A DNA stretch of 64,000 bases from Bradyrhizobium sp. YR681. Its GTDB lineage: Bacteria > Pseudomonadota > Alphaproteobacteria > Rhizobiales > Xanthobacteraceae. The notes below the pieces were generated by a model. That model saw only the letters and a list, made by a program, of their open reading frames with translations. It had not been told where the DNA came from and searched no databases. The translations under genes were made by a program, and so were the position numbers. Position 1 is the stretch's first letter; every line of letters begins with the position of its first letter. Below, in pieces: positions 6,856 to 14,498 of the stretch. The stretch is taken from NCBI RefSeq assembly GCF_000282615.1, contig NZ_AKIY01000019.1, positions 51,014-115,013 on the forward strand, written 5' to 3'.

Positions 6856-8642
6856 TCCGCAGCCTCCAAGAACTCCGGCTCGGCCGCCTCGCCGTCATCC
6901 ATGATTGCGAGGACGTTCGCCTTCATCTGGCGGACCTCGACGGCGTTGCCGATCTGCTTGACCTGGTCGGTCTTGGTGCCGGCGAAGTGGTAGCCGGGCG
7001 GGAAGCTCATGGCGGCCGCCAGCTCATGCGGTACGAACATCCGGAACAGGATGTCGGCCTCGCTGGTGTCGACATGGCCGCTCGGCAGCAGCACGGCCTC
7101 GACCAGGTTGATGTGCCCGGTTGCCGTCACCGCCGGCGCCGGCTGCTCGAGCCCATGCACGCGCGGCGCCTGCCCGTCCCGCTCGCCGAACTGCGCGGTA
7201 ATGAACGCCAGCTCGCCGCGGTTGGCCGTGGTCAGCGTCGACAGCGGATCGACGTCAACATCGCGCGCGCGGTTCGACGTGTCGGAATGGGTGATCGGGA
7301 CCACCATACCGAACCGCGCCTTGGCGGTCGCGGTCGGAAGCGGCTGCTCGGCGCTACGCAGCGTCTCGCCGCTGCCGGAGCCGTAATAGGGCGAGATCAG
7401 CACATGCGAGTGCTTTGCGACTTGCGTCGGCGTCGGCTCGGAAGTCGAGCGCGGCGCGCCGTCGGCGTGGCGCGAGAGTACGAAAGGCTCGACGATGCCG
7501 ATCCGCGCAACGGTCGTCGCAGTCGGCGCCGGCTCCTCGACCGATTGCACGTCGCGCCGGAAACTCTGCTTGAGGATGATCGGCTCGGCGAGCCCGACAT
7601 GCTGGCCGCATGCCGCCAATGCCGGCACAGGCTGACCCATGGACCGCGCGACGACGTTGTTGCGCAGCGTCACCACGATCGGCGAGGCCGGTCCCGGTCC
7701 GCCCCGCACCTCGCCGCTGCGAATGTCCCGCAGCCAGGCGACGTATTTGCCGACGCGCTTGCGGTTGCGCTCGCGCAAATCCGCGCGCCTGGCATGGCGC
7801 CGCGCGAAGGCGAACCGCAGCGCATGCAGCAGCGCGCGCTGCTGCTCGGCGATCAGCATCGCGATCAGGATGTCGGGCCAGCCGAACTTGAGCGCGCCGG
7901 CCAGGATGCGCGCCAGCGTCTTGGGCGCCAGCGGCACGGGCCGCTTGAAGATCGACTTGCCCTTGATCGACCAGTCGATGATCTCGCGCGCCGGCCGCCA
8001 GGGCAGCAAGCCCTCGGCGCCGGCACGATCTCGCCGGGCATGGGTGACGACAGGCAGCACCGAGCGGCGGCCATTGAACTTGAAGAAGCCGAAATAGCGC
8101 TGGCGCGTCGTCGCGGCGCCCTGGTTGGCGGAATTGTAGAAGCCCCAATCGTAGCTGGTCGCGCCGACGCGGCGGATCGTGTCGATCCAGAGGTCATAGA
8201 ATTCGCCCTCGCGCGCCTTGATCGGACGCCGCGTCTGCGGATCGACCGGCCCCCATTTGACGAATTCGCGCACGTTCTCGATCAGCATGCGGTCGACCGT
8301 CAGCTCGGTAAGCCAGGGGATGACGTGCCAGGGGTCGCTGCGCTGCTGGTCACTTGTCGGCTTGCCGCCGCGCGCGACCGAGTGGTGCGTGCAGGTCGGC
8401 GAGGCCATCAGCAGGTCGACGCGCAAGCCGGGAATGATCTGGTGCGGCCTGACCTGGCTGATGTCGGCGCAGATGTGCCGCGCGCGCGGGTGATTGCGCT
8501 GGTGCGTCTCCAGCGCGACACCCCAATGATTGATGCAGACGAGATCAACGTCATGGCCGAGCTCGGCCATCGCCTGCTCGGCTGCCTCGCTGGAGCCGCC
8601 GGCGCCGCAAAAGAGATCGACGACAACCTTGCGCTGCCTCAC
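6852..8642 (-). CDS. C5-cytosine DNA methyltransferase with internal repeats
   Basis: A 596-residue cytosine-C5 methylase. Motif I is DLFCGAGGSSEAAEQ (residues 9-23), the catalytic Cys84 lies in ASPTCTHHS (canonical PC spaced as PTC), ENV is at 122-124, and the C-terminal motifs IX-X read MSFPPGYHF...QIGNAV. Between them, residues about 320-555 carry six or seven degenerate ~32-residue repeats of the type LVEPF...EPAPTATT in the target-recognition region. It probably modifies phage DNA; specificity is not visible. It is coupled to both neighbours by overlaps. Confidence 0.9.
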   Translation of the reverse strand: MRQRKVVVDLFCGAGGSSEAAEQAMAELGHDVDLVCINHWGVALETHQRNHPRARHICADISQVRPHQIIPGLRVDLLMASPTCTHHSVARGGKPTSDQQRSDPWHVIPWLTELTVDRMLIENVREFVKWGPVDPQTRRPIKAREGEFYDLWIDTIRRVGATSYDWGFYNSANQGAATTRQRYFGFFKFNGRRSVLPVVTHARRDRAGAEGLLPWRPAREIIDWSIKGKSIFKRPVPLAPKTLARILAGALKFGWPDILIAMLIAEQQRALLHALRFAFARRHARRADLRERNRKRVGKYVAWLRDIRSGEVRGGPGPASPIVVTLRNNVVARSMGQPVPALAACGQHVGLAEPIILKQSFRRDVQSVEEPAPTATTVARIGIVEPFVLSRHADGAPRSTSEPTPTQVAKHSHVLISPYYGSGSGETLRSAEQPLPTATAKARFGMVVPITHSDTSNRARDVDVDPLSTLTTANRGELAFITAQFGERDGQAPRVHGLEQPAPAVTATGHINLVEAVLLPSGHVDTSEADILFRMFVPHELAAAMSFPPGYHFAGTKTDQVKQIGNAVEVRQMKANVLAIMDDGEAAEPEFLEAAE

Positions 8643-8881
8643 GGATGAAACTCCGTAGGGTTCATCAGGCGAAACAGGCGCAGCCGCTCAAGCTCATCCG
8701 CGGTTAGCGGCATTTCGCAATCCGGAAGCCGCACAGCCGGATCGCATCGCATCACTTCCGCAAGCGAGCGCGCGTCGTAATTGCCGCGCTGGCGCCATGC
8801 GATGGCGTAACCAAGCATGAAGCCGGCAAAGGCGATGATGGAGCCGGCGCCGACCGCAACGTTTGTGCTGATCGTGATCAT
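8639..8881 (-). CDS. Small single-pass membrane phage protein
   Basis: An 80-residue protein with one hydrophobic helix near the N-terminus (residues about 8-29, VAVGAGSIIAFAGFMLGYAIAW) and a soluble C-terminal part. ATGA overlaps tie it to the HD gene before it and the methylase after it. Function unknown; an inner-membrane accessory protein is plausible. Confidence 0.65.
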   Translation of the reverse strand: MITISTNVAVGAGSIIAFAGFMLGYAIAWRQRGNYDARSLAEVMRCDPAVRLPDCEMPLTADELERLRLFRLMNPTEFHP

Positions 8882-9408
8882 GCGGCCGACTGCGTCAGCT
8901 CGGCGAAGCGCTGAAGGAACAGCCCGCGCGCGTGAATCGGCGACCAGCCCACGATTTCGGTGTCGAGCGGTTGCTCGTTATCCACGACCCAGGGCTCGCC
9001 GATGTCGCGCATGATCTGCATGCGCTCGGTTCGCAGTGTGCGCCGATCGGCTGCCTTCACCGTGTCATGCGTGACGTCGGGCAGGCCGAACGCCTTGTAA
9101 ACGGCCGCCTGGCAGCGCTTCTCTGCCGCCTTGTAATCCGGCATGAACTGCTTGATCGGCGACAGCATGTCGAGCAGGTACGCCTCGCTGCCGTCATGCA
9201 GCAGGCCAGCCAGCGCATCGTCGCCGCAAAAGCGGGAGACGATGATCGAGTGCTCCGCATTCGAATAGAACCGCAGGCAGTGGCCGCCGAAACGGCACTG
9301 CATCGCGAGCGCGTGCGCGATGTCCTCGATATCGACATCCTCCGGCCGCGGGTCGAGCGGCCAGAATTTTTTGCCCGTGTAGGTTTGAATCCATCCGGCG
9401 AGCTTCAT
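8878..9408 (-). CDS. HD-domain phosphohydrolase (YfbR-like)
   Basis: A 176-residue HD protein. Metal-binding residues appear as AHALAMQCRFGGHC, YSNAEHSIIVS and LAGLLHDGSEAYLLDM, the pattern of YfbR-type 5'-nucleotidases and related phage HD hydrolases. It may adjust deoxynucleotide pools for phage replication. The ATG at 9408 is preceded by GGAGGAGG six bases upstream, which decides the start over the longer frame. Confidence 0.85.
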   Translation of the reverse strand: MKLAGWIQTYTGKKFWPLDPRPEDVDIEDIAHALAMQCRFGGHCLRFYSNAEHSIIVSRFCGDDALAGLLHDGSEAYLLDMLSPIKQFMPDYKAAEKRCQAAVYKAFGLPDVTHDTVKAADRRTLRTERMQIMRDIGEPWVVDNEQPLDTEIVGWSPIHARGLFLQRFAELTQSAA

Positions 9409-9599
9409 CGATCCTCCTCCTGCTTGCGCGCAGCGAGGACGAGCCCCTTCCAAGGGTTCGGCCGTTTGAATTCGCCAACGCGGTTGAGATGAACCCAGAT
9501 CGCGGCCCAGTAACCGAACATCTGGAACTTGTAGCGCGCGAGAGCGTCCCACGCCTTGCGCTCGGCCTGATCAAGTTCAGCTAAAAGTCGCCCCCTCAC
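9405..9599 (-). CDS. Small hypothetical phage protein
   Basis: A 64-residue basic protein (MRGRLLAELDQAERKAWDALARYKFQMFGYWAAIW...) with a helical N-terminal half. Its start overlaps the stop of the ParB/MT-A70 gene and its stop overlaps the HD gene. No family recognised. Confidence 0.65.
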   Translation of the reverse strand: MRGRLLAELDQAERKAWDALARYKFQMFGYWAAIWVHLNRVGEFKRPNPWKGLVLAARKQEEDR

Positions 9600-12106
9600 G
9601 CCCGCACCTCGATCCGTCGATCAGCCGGCACAACCAGCTGCGCCAGGAACGCGCGCCCGTCGTCGGTGAGGCTGATTTTGGTGGTGCCGCAGAATGCCAA
9701 GCCCTTGCCGACGAGATGGCGCAGCATTTCGAGCTCGGCGCCCTCGCCCGCCTCGATCGCCAGCAGCGCCCGCTGTTCGGCCAGCTCGCCCGCATCGACA
9801 GGCAGCCGCGTTTGCAGACATCCGTCGACCACCTCGGCCGGCGGCGCGTCCTCGATCTGGCGCGACACATCGAACAGGCTCGGCTGCGGCGCGCGGTAGG
9901 GCTCGGTCAGGTCGGCGGGCGCGGCGGGCTTGGCCTCGGCGGCCTCCAGCTCGCGCAGGCGGTCCCAGCCCGCCCCGCGCAGCTGCCATTGCTCATCGGA
10001 GACGTAGGTCAGCCCCTGCGCGACGTAGCGCGGGCCGATTGTCGGCGCGAGGTCGCGGCGCGCGTGGCAGAAGTCAGACAGGATCTTGAGCTGCTCGCGC
10101 TCCGACAGCTGCTCGACCTCAGCGGCCAGAGCGTCGGGCGATGGCGCCAGCCAGTCGGAGCCGGCCAGCTGGTCGATCGCGATGACGTCCTCGGCGTCAT
10201 AGGGCGCGCGGTCGACGCCGTCCGAAACGGCCGCAGCGGCGCTGGCCCCGTCCGATGTTGCATCCGCCGCGGCCGCCTCGGTCTCACCGGAGGGCACTCC
10301 AGCGGAAGGCGAGTCAGGATTAAAACGCCGTTCCAGCTCGGCCATCCGATCGAGCCCCTCGTCGGTCACAACGAGTTCATCGTCGATGTCGACCACGACA
10401 AGGCCGCGCTTGATCAGGTCTTGAACGCCGGGACCGGACACGCCGACGCGCGCGTCGATCGCCGCGAGGGCCTTCCACTCGATGAACACAGGGTCATCCG
10501 ACGGCGGTAATTTAACAGCCGCGGATGATTGCTGCGCGATCACTTCGCGCCAGTGCGCATCGCATGCCTTGTCGCGCGCGAGATCAAACGGCGCACATTC
10601 GCAGCGGAACGACCAGCCACACTGGCAGGCGGCGACGTCGAAAGCGACGTCGCCCTGGTAATCGCGCATCATTTTCACGACGTGAAGGTCGGCAATCGCC
10701 GGATGCTGCCAAAGCCGCGCGTCGTCCTGCGCCTTGCGATAGGCAACGAAAGCCTCGCGGCGTGCATCCGTGTCGGCGGCCGGCGCGACGTCGGGCGCAT
10801 CGAAGCCCCACGCGGCCCAGCCCTCGCGGCGCCGACGCGCGTTGAACTCCACCTTGGGCGTGGTCGGCCAGTGGAATTCGATGATCTCGTGCAGATTGTC
10901 GGGCTTCTCCGAATGCCCGCCGACCGGCGCCGAGAAGTTGCTGCGGAAATGTGCCGTCGCGGGAGCGACGACCTTCCCCCGAACGCCGACGAGGACGATT
11001 TCATGCTCGCCGGTGAACCAGTAGCCGGGACCGCGAGCCTCGCCGGAGCGTTCCTTGTTCCAGACCAGGCTGGTGACGTAACGGAAGCCCTGCAGCTCGA
11101 GCACCTTGATGCCGATCGCCAGATGCGGGGACGTCACCCATTTGAAGATGATGCAGTCCTCGGCGAGACACGCGAACCGCTCGGCGCAGCGCGCGACGAT
11201 CGCCTCCGGCGTCTGCGCGTCCTCGGCGGTCTCGTAATGCATCGACGGGCTTTTTTCGCTGCCGGTCTCTTCCGACCAGGCTGCGTGATGCCACTCGAAA
11301 TCCTCGATCGCGACGCCGTAGAAGCTGCCGGGCAAGGCCTGGATCTTGCGGCCGGTCTCGGCCTCGCGCTCGGCCCTGCGCTCTTTCTTGGCTGCGATCT
11401 TGTCGACCCGGATCTCGCGGATCAGCGGCGCGAGCGCTTTCTTGGCGTCGTCGGTCAGCTTGCCGGAAGCATCCCGCGTCAGCGCCTTGGCGATCTCGGC
11501 CTGGCGCTCGACCGGCTGCGTCGCGATCTCGGCTGCCGCCGCGACCGACAGGTCGCCTGACTTGACCGCCTCGACCACTTCCGGAACCGCCGCCCGTTTG
11601 ACACCCTTTGCGCGCTCGACGGAACGCTCGCTGACCTTCAGCGTGTCGGCAGCTTGACGGTCGGTCAAAGCGCCAATTGGCGCTTTGCTCCGGTCACCAC
11701 CGCGCCTAAGCGTTGCCAGATCGGCTGCAACCATGGCACGCTGGCTTTCGCTCATGTGGCGACGGTTGAGGTTTTTCGACAGCACGAAGGCGAGCGCCTC
11801 GGCGTCGTTTTCGACCGGGGCATCGCAGTACAAGCCGTAGTCGCAGAGATCGGACAAACGCTCGGCCGAGAGAGGCTCGCCGGACCACCTGCCCCATTCA
11901 TTGCCGAGCACCTCGCCGGTCGAGACCAGCCAGACCAGGGCGCGATAGCGGTTGCGGCCGTCGAGGATCTGATCGGCACCGTCGACCGTGATCAGCGCAA
12001 TCCGGTCATGCAGACCGTTGATACGGATGTCCTCGGCGAGATCGTAAAATTCCTGCCCCTCGATCAGCGGGAACAGGTTGGCATAGGGATGAAATGCGAG
12101 CGTCAA
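9596..12106 (-). CDS. ParB-like / MT-A70-like fusion protein
   Basis: An 836-residue multidomain protein. Residues 1-60 are a ParB/sulfiredoxin-type domain with the QILDGRNRYRA motif. Residues about 115-210 form a KorB/ParB-like helix-turn-helix region. Residues about 262-435 align with MT-A70 adenine methylases (FKWVTSPHL, SLVWNK, GYWFTGEHEIVLVGVRG, HSEKPDNLHEIIE). The usual catalytic DPPW reads DFEW (269-272), so activity is doubtful. A Cys cluster (494, 496, 502, 504, 515) and two winged-helix-like segments follow. It is the largest early-operon gene, coupled at both ends. Confidence 0.8.
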   Translation of the reverse strand: MTLAFHPYANLFPLIEGQEFYDLAEDIRINGLHDRIALITVDGADQILDGRNRYRALVWLVSTGEVLGNEWGRWSGEPLSAERLSDLCDYGLYCDAPVENDAEALAFVLSKNLNRRHMSESQRAMVAADLATLRRGGDRSKAPIGALTDRQAADTLKVSERSVERAKGVKRAAVPEVVEAVKSGDLSVAAAAEIATQPVERQAEIAKALTRDASGKLTDDAKKALAPLIREIRVDKIAAKKERRAEREAETGRKIQALPGSFYGVAIEDFEWHHAAWSEETGSEKSPSMHYETAEDAQTPEAIVARCAERFACLAEDCIIFKWVTSPHLAIGIKVLELQGFRYVTSLVWNKERSGEARGPGYWFTGEHEIVLVGVRGKVVAPATAHFRSNFSAPVGGHSEKPDNLHEIIEFHWPTTPKVEFNARRRREGWAAWGFDAPDVAPAADTDARREAFVAYRKAQDDARLWQHPAIADLHVVKMMRDYQGDVAFDVAACQCGWSFRCECAPFDLARDKACDAHWREVIAQQSSAAVKLPPSDDPVFIEWKALAAIDARVGVSGPGVQDLIKRGLVVVDIDDELVVTDEGLDRMAELERRFNPDSPSAGVPSGETEAAAADATSDGASAAAAVSDGVDRAPYDAEDVIAIDQLAGSDWLAPSPDALAAEVEQLSEREQLKILSDFCHARRDLAPTIGPRYVAQGLTYVSDEQWQLRGAGWDRLRELEAAEAKPAAPADLTEPYRAPQPSLFDVSRQIEDAPPAEVVDGCLQTRLPVDAGELAEQRALLAIEAGEGAELEMLRHLVGKGLAFCGTTKISLTDDGRAFLAQLVVPADRRIEVRA

Positions 12107-12609
12107 AACGGCATCCCCTCGATCTGTGCCGAGGCCGTGAGCGCGTCGGCGATGAGCTGCTGCACGATGGCGTCAAGCGTCGGCGCCGTGCCGCGCGTGC
12201 GGCGGCTGATAGCGTTGTCGCGCTTGGTGGCCCAGCGCAGATTGCAGCGGCGATTGTCGAGGGTCTGGCCGTTGATATGGTCGACCACGTGCGCGGCGAG
12301 GAACGCGTCATCCCAGCCAGGATCGGCCGCGATCATGATCTCGCGATGCGCGCGCACCGTGGAGCGCTGCGGGCCGACATTGCGCTTGGCGTAGAGCATC
12401 CAGCTGTCGCCGCGCCCGTTGCCGGCGTGCCAGACGTTCCACATGTTTTCCGACAGCCAGGCGTAGTCGACCGCATCGACCAGCATGAAGATCGGCTCGC
12501 GCTGCGACAGCCAGATCCGGCGGCACGGCGTTGCCGACAGGTCCGGCAGATCCGGCAGGTCGAAGGCGACGGCGCGAGCTTCGACAATATTGACCGGCGC
12601 CTGCATCAT
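12103..12609 (-). CDS. Homing-type HNH endonuclease
   Basis: A 168-residue HNH_3-type protein. The active-site run HVVDHINGQTLDNRRCNLR followed by WATKRDNA is intact and is typical of phage homing endonucleases with a C-terminal NUMOD-like or AP2-like arm. The ATG at 12609 overlaps the preceding stop. It may be a selfish insertion, but it reads in step with the operon and disrupts no visible gene. Confidence 0.8.
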   Translation of the reverse strand: MMQAPVNIVEARAVAFDLPDLPDLSATPCRRIWLSQREPIFMLVDAVDYAWLSENMWNVWHAGNGRGDSWMLYAKRNVGPQRSTVRAHREIMIAADPGWDDAFLAAHVVDHINGQTLDNRRCNLRWATKRDNAISRRTRGTAPTLDAIVQQLIADALTASAQIEGMPF

Positions 12610-13175
12610 GCCGACACCCCGCGCGAGCGCCGCTCGGCGCGATCGGCAGCCGACAGGACATGGCTTTTCCGTCCGCCGTCGATCGTCGCCTCGACGGCAT
12701 CCGAATCCAGCAACCGGCTCGGCCGCTCGCGCCGCGGCTCCGGTGCGACATACTCCTCGGCCGAGGCCTTGCCGGTTTCATCGCGCCAGAGCCGCATCGG
12801 CTTGCCGCCGACGCGCGCGATGATCTCGCCGTTGTTCGGGATCAGCAGCTGCAGCGTCTCGATCAGTTGGTCGCGGCCGAGGCCGTCCTGCGCCAGGGCC
12901 TTGACCTGCTCATGCAGCGGGCTGTCCTCGGCCATGCCGAGCGCGTGCATATAGACCGCATCGACCGATTCAGCTTCGGCCAAATCGTTCGGGTCGATCT
13001 TGCGGCGGCGAATGATACGACGCATCGACTTGACGTCGAACCCACGTGATGCAGCCTCCGCAAAAACGGCTTTCTTGTCGTCGCCGAGCGCCTTGCGCTC
13101 CTCCTCGATCCGCTCGACGCGGTCGATGTAGGACTGTAGCTCCTCGCGCGCGGCCTTGGTGTGAGGTTCGGTCAC
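12606..13175 (-). CDS. GapR-like (DUF2312) DNA-binding protein
   Basis: A 189-residue protein whose first ~90 residues match the GapR family: LQSYIDRVERIEEERKALGDD, then AEAASRGFDVKSMRRIIRRRK and VYMHALGMAE. Host GapR binds overtwisted DNA ahead of replication forks and transcription, and is about 90 residues. This copy has a ~95-residue C-terminal extension ending in a basic segment. It could guide phage DNA topology or compete with host GapR. It is coupled to its neighbours by 4-base overlaps. Confidence 0.8.
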   Translation of the reverse strand: MTEPHTKAAREELQSYIDRVERIEEERKALGDDKKAVFAEAASRGFDVKSMRRIIRRRKIDPNDLAEAESVDAVYMHALGMAEDSPLHEQVKALAQDGLGRDQLIETLQLLIPNNGEIIARVGGKPMRLWRDETGKASAEEYVAPEPRRERPSRLLDSDAVEATIDGGRKSHVLSAADRAERRSRGVSA

Positions 13176-13369
13176 GCCCGCCCCCGCTTCCAGAGCTGCG
13201 CGGCCGAGACCAGCAGCGTGTAATCGCAGCCCTCGAAATCAGCGTCGTAACGCATCAGGTCATGGGCGATGCGATGCGGCGTCCAGGTCTTGAGATCGTG
13301 GCCATTGGCGAGCGCACGCGCCGCGGCGTCAGCGACCATCGCGACTGTCGGGATGGCGCGCGCAGTCAT
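13172..13369 (-). CDS. Small hypothetical phage protein
   Basis: A 65-residue protein (MTARAIPTVAMVADAAARAL...) ending LVSAAQLWKRGRA. Its start overlaps the stop of the next upstream gene and its stop overlaps the GapR-like gene. No family recognised; predicted helical. Confidence 0.65.
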   Translation of the reverse strand: MTARAIPTVAMVADAAARALANGHDLKTWTPHRIAHDLMRYDADFEGCDYTLLVSAAQLWKRGRA

Positions 13370-13560
13370 GACGCCCTCACCAGCTCGCGGAAATTGGCGA
13401 CCCAGCCGGCAACCAGGCTTTCCGGCAGGTTCAATTCCCGCGCGATCTCCCACGTGTCGTGCTTGTGCAGCCAGAGCGTGATCGCTTCGCGGTAACGCTT
13501 GAGCTGCTGCCGCGAGACGTCGTTCGCATTCGGCGAGCGGTGTCGAATGAGCGCCCCCAT
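13366..13560 (-). CDS. Small helix-turn-helix phage protein
   Basis: A 64-residue protein whose second half (LWLHKHDTWEIARELNLPESLVAGWVANFREL) reads as a helix-turn-helix. It may regulate the early operon. The ATG at 13560 overlaps the end of the preceding gene by one base. Confidence 0.65.
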   Translation of the reverse strand: MGALIRHRSPNANDVSRQQLKRYREAITLWLHKHDTWEIARELNLPESLVAGWVANFRELVRAS

Positions 13561-13829
13561 CACACGCCCTCCAAAAGGCCGGCATCGACGCGGTACGGCT
13601 TGACCTGGAAATAGCGGGGGCTCTCGCCGGGAACGACAAACAGCCCGCAGACGTCGGAGCGGACGAACGGCTCGCCGTCGATCATCAGCAGCGTCGGCGC
13701 GTTGTCGTCGATCGTCAGCGTCGCCACGCAGCGCGCGCCGTCGAGGAAATGGCACTCGGCCTGGACCACCCGGATGCGGCCCATTGGCGGGGGCGCCAGC
13801 GGCGAGGCATTGTCGCGAGGCCGCCTCAT
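13560..13829 (-). CDS. Hypothetical phage protein
   Basis: An 89-residue, mostly beta-type protein (ECHFLDGARCVATLTID...; DVCGLFVVPGESPRYFQVKP) with no recognised family. Its start overlaps the stop of the small membrane protein gene (ATGA). Confidence 0.65.
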   Translation of the reverse strand: MRRPRDNASPLAPPPMGRIRVVQAECHFLDGARCVATLTIDDNAPTLLMIDGEPFVRSDVCGLFVVPGESPRYFQVKPYRVDAGLLEGV

Positions 13830-13999
13830 GACCGCACCTGGCCAAAACCGTCGGCGCTTTCGCGGGAGCGGCGCTCGTCGCGCAGCACCCGCGCCAGAGC
13901 CCCGACACAGAGCAGCGCGCCGGCCAGCAGCACGGCGGCGAACATGATCAGAAAGCGCAGATCGTCAGGATCTGCGACGCGCGTCACGACGTCCGTCAT
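13826..13999 (-). CDS. Small phage membrane protein
   Basis: A 57-residue protein with one strongly hydrophobic segment (residues about 15-37, RFLIMFAAVLLAGALLCVGA) and a charged C-terminus (RDERRSRESADG). GAGGAGG lies 9-15 bases before the ATG at 13999 and the stop overlaps the next start, so it is very likely real despite its size. It may be a superinfection-exclusion or lysis-type accessory protein; this is speculation. Confidence 0.65.
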   Translation of the reverse strand: MTDVVTRVADPDDLRFLIMFAAVLLAGALLCVGALARVLRDERRSRESADGFGQVRS

Positions 14000-14014
14000 T
14001 GCCCCACCCCCTCC

Positions 14015-14146
14015 TCAAAAGTCCCTCGAAATGCAGGGCGCGCTGCGTTTTCCACACGCGTCCACAGGGCGCGGAAACGACCGCGCACCCCGGTTGTCCA
14101 CAGGCTGAAAATTCGCCGTGCGCGGGCCGCGCCGGACGTCGACCAT
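14015..14146 (-). CDS. Possible 43-codon phage gene
   Basis: The frame from ATG 14146 to TGA 14015 fills the gap between cro and the next gene with 15-bp spacers on each side, and its stop lies in the Shine-Dalgarno region of the next gene. The product is basic (ends SAPCISRDF). There is no strong ribosome site, and two overlapping frames are also open, so this is tentative. Confidence 0.3.
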   Translation of the reverse strand: MVDVRRGPRTANFQPVDNRGARSFPRPVDACGKRSAPCISRDF

Positions 14147-14161
14147 TGCCGGGTCCGCGAT

Positions 14162-14404
14162 TCATGTTCCCGGACATGGAACAGCCCCCGCCTCGTCAAT
14201 CGCCTGCGTCCTCGGACCGACCCCGACCCAGTCATTCGGAGTCACGGCGCCTTCGGTCAGATCGAAAATCAGCGCCATCGCCTTCTGATCGGGCTCGCGC
14301 TCGCCGGCCCGGTAACGCCGCACGGTTTCGCCCGACCAGCCGGCCTTTCTGCCGAAGGCCGAATTGCTTTCCCGCTCTCTGAGCATCCAGGCGTCGAATC
14401 TCAT
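14162..14404 (-). CDS. Cro-like helix-turn-helix repressor
   Basis: An 80-residue protein with an N-terminal helix-turn-helix (ESNSAFGRKAGWSGETVRRYRAGEREP). It is divergent from the CI-like gene and heads the leftward early operon, the Cro position. The Shine-Dalgarno is GAGGTG, five bases before the ATG. A CACCATTTTGGTG operator lies 14 bp upstream of the start codon. Confidence 0.8.
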   Translation of the reverse strand: MRFDAWMLRERESNSAFGRKAGWSGETVRRYRAGEREPDQKAMALIFDLTEGAVTPNDWVGVGPRTQAIDEAGAVPCPGT

Positions 14405-14417
14405 GGATTCACCTCAA

Positions 14418-14486
14418 CACCATTTTGGTGATGATTCGCAAGGAGCCAGCACCGGAATGGTGGTGGCAACCAACACCATTTTGGTG
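14418..14486. promoter_or_regulatory. cI/cro operator pair
   Basis: Two identical 13-bp palindromes, CACCATTTTGGTG, at 14418-14430 and 14474-14486, centred 56 bp apart in the divergent cI/cro intergenic region. One is next to each start codon. They are the likely binding sites of the CI-like and Cro-like repressors. Confidence 0.8.
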
Positions 14487-14498
14487 CCCCGTTACCCT

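Noticed and set aside
6987..8648. Plus-strand frame of 553 codons.
   Set aside because: Antisense to the cytosine methylase, which has all catalytic motifs. Typical high-GC shadow.
13996..14235. Alternative 79-codon minus frame between cro and the small membrane protein.
   Set aside because: It overlaps the Cro-like gene and has an Arg-rich product with no motif. The 43-codon frame fits the spacing better, and even that is weak.
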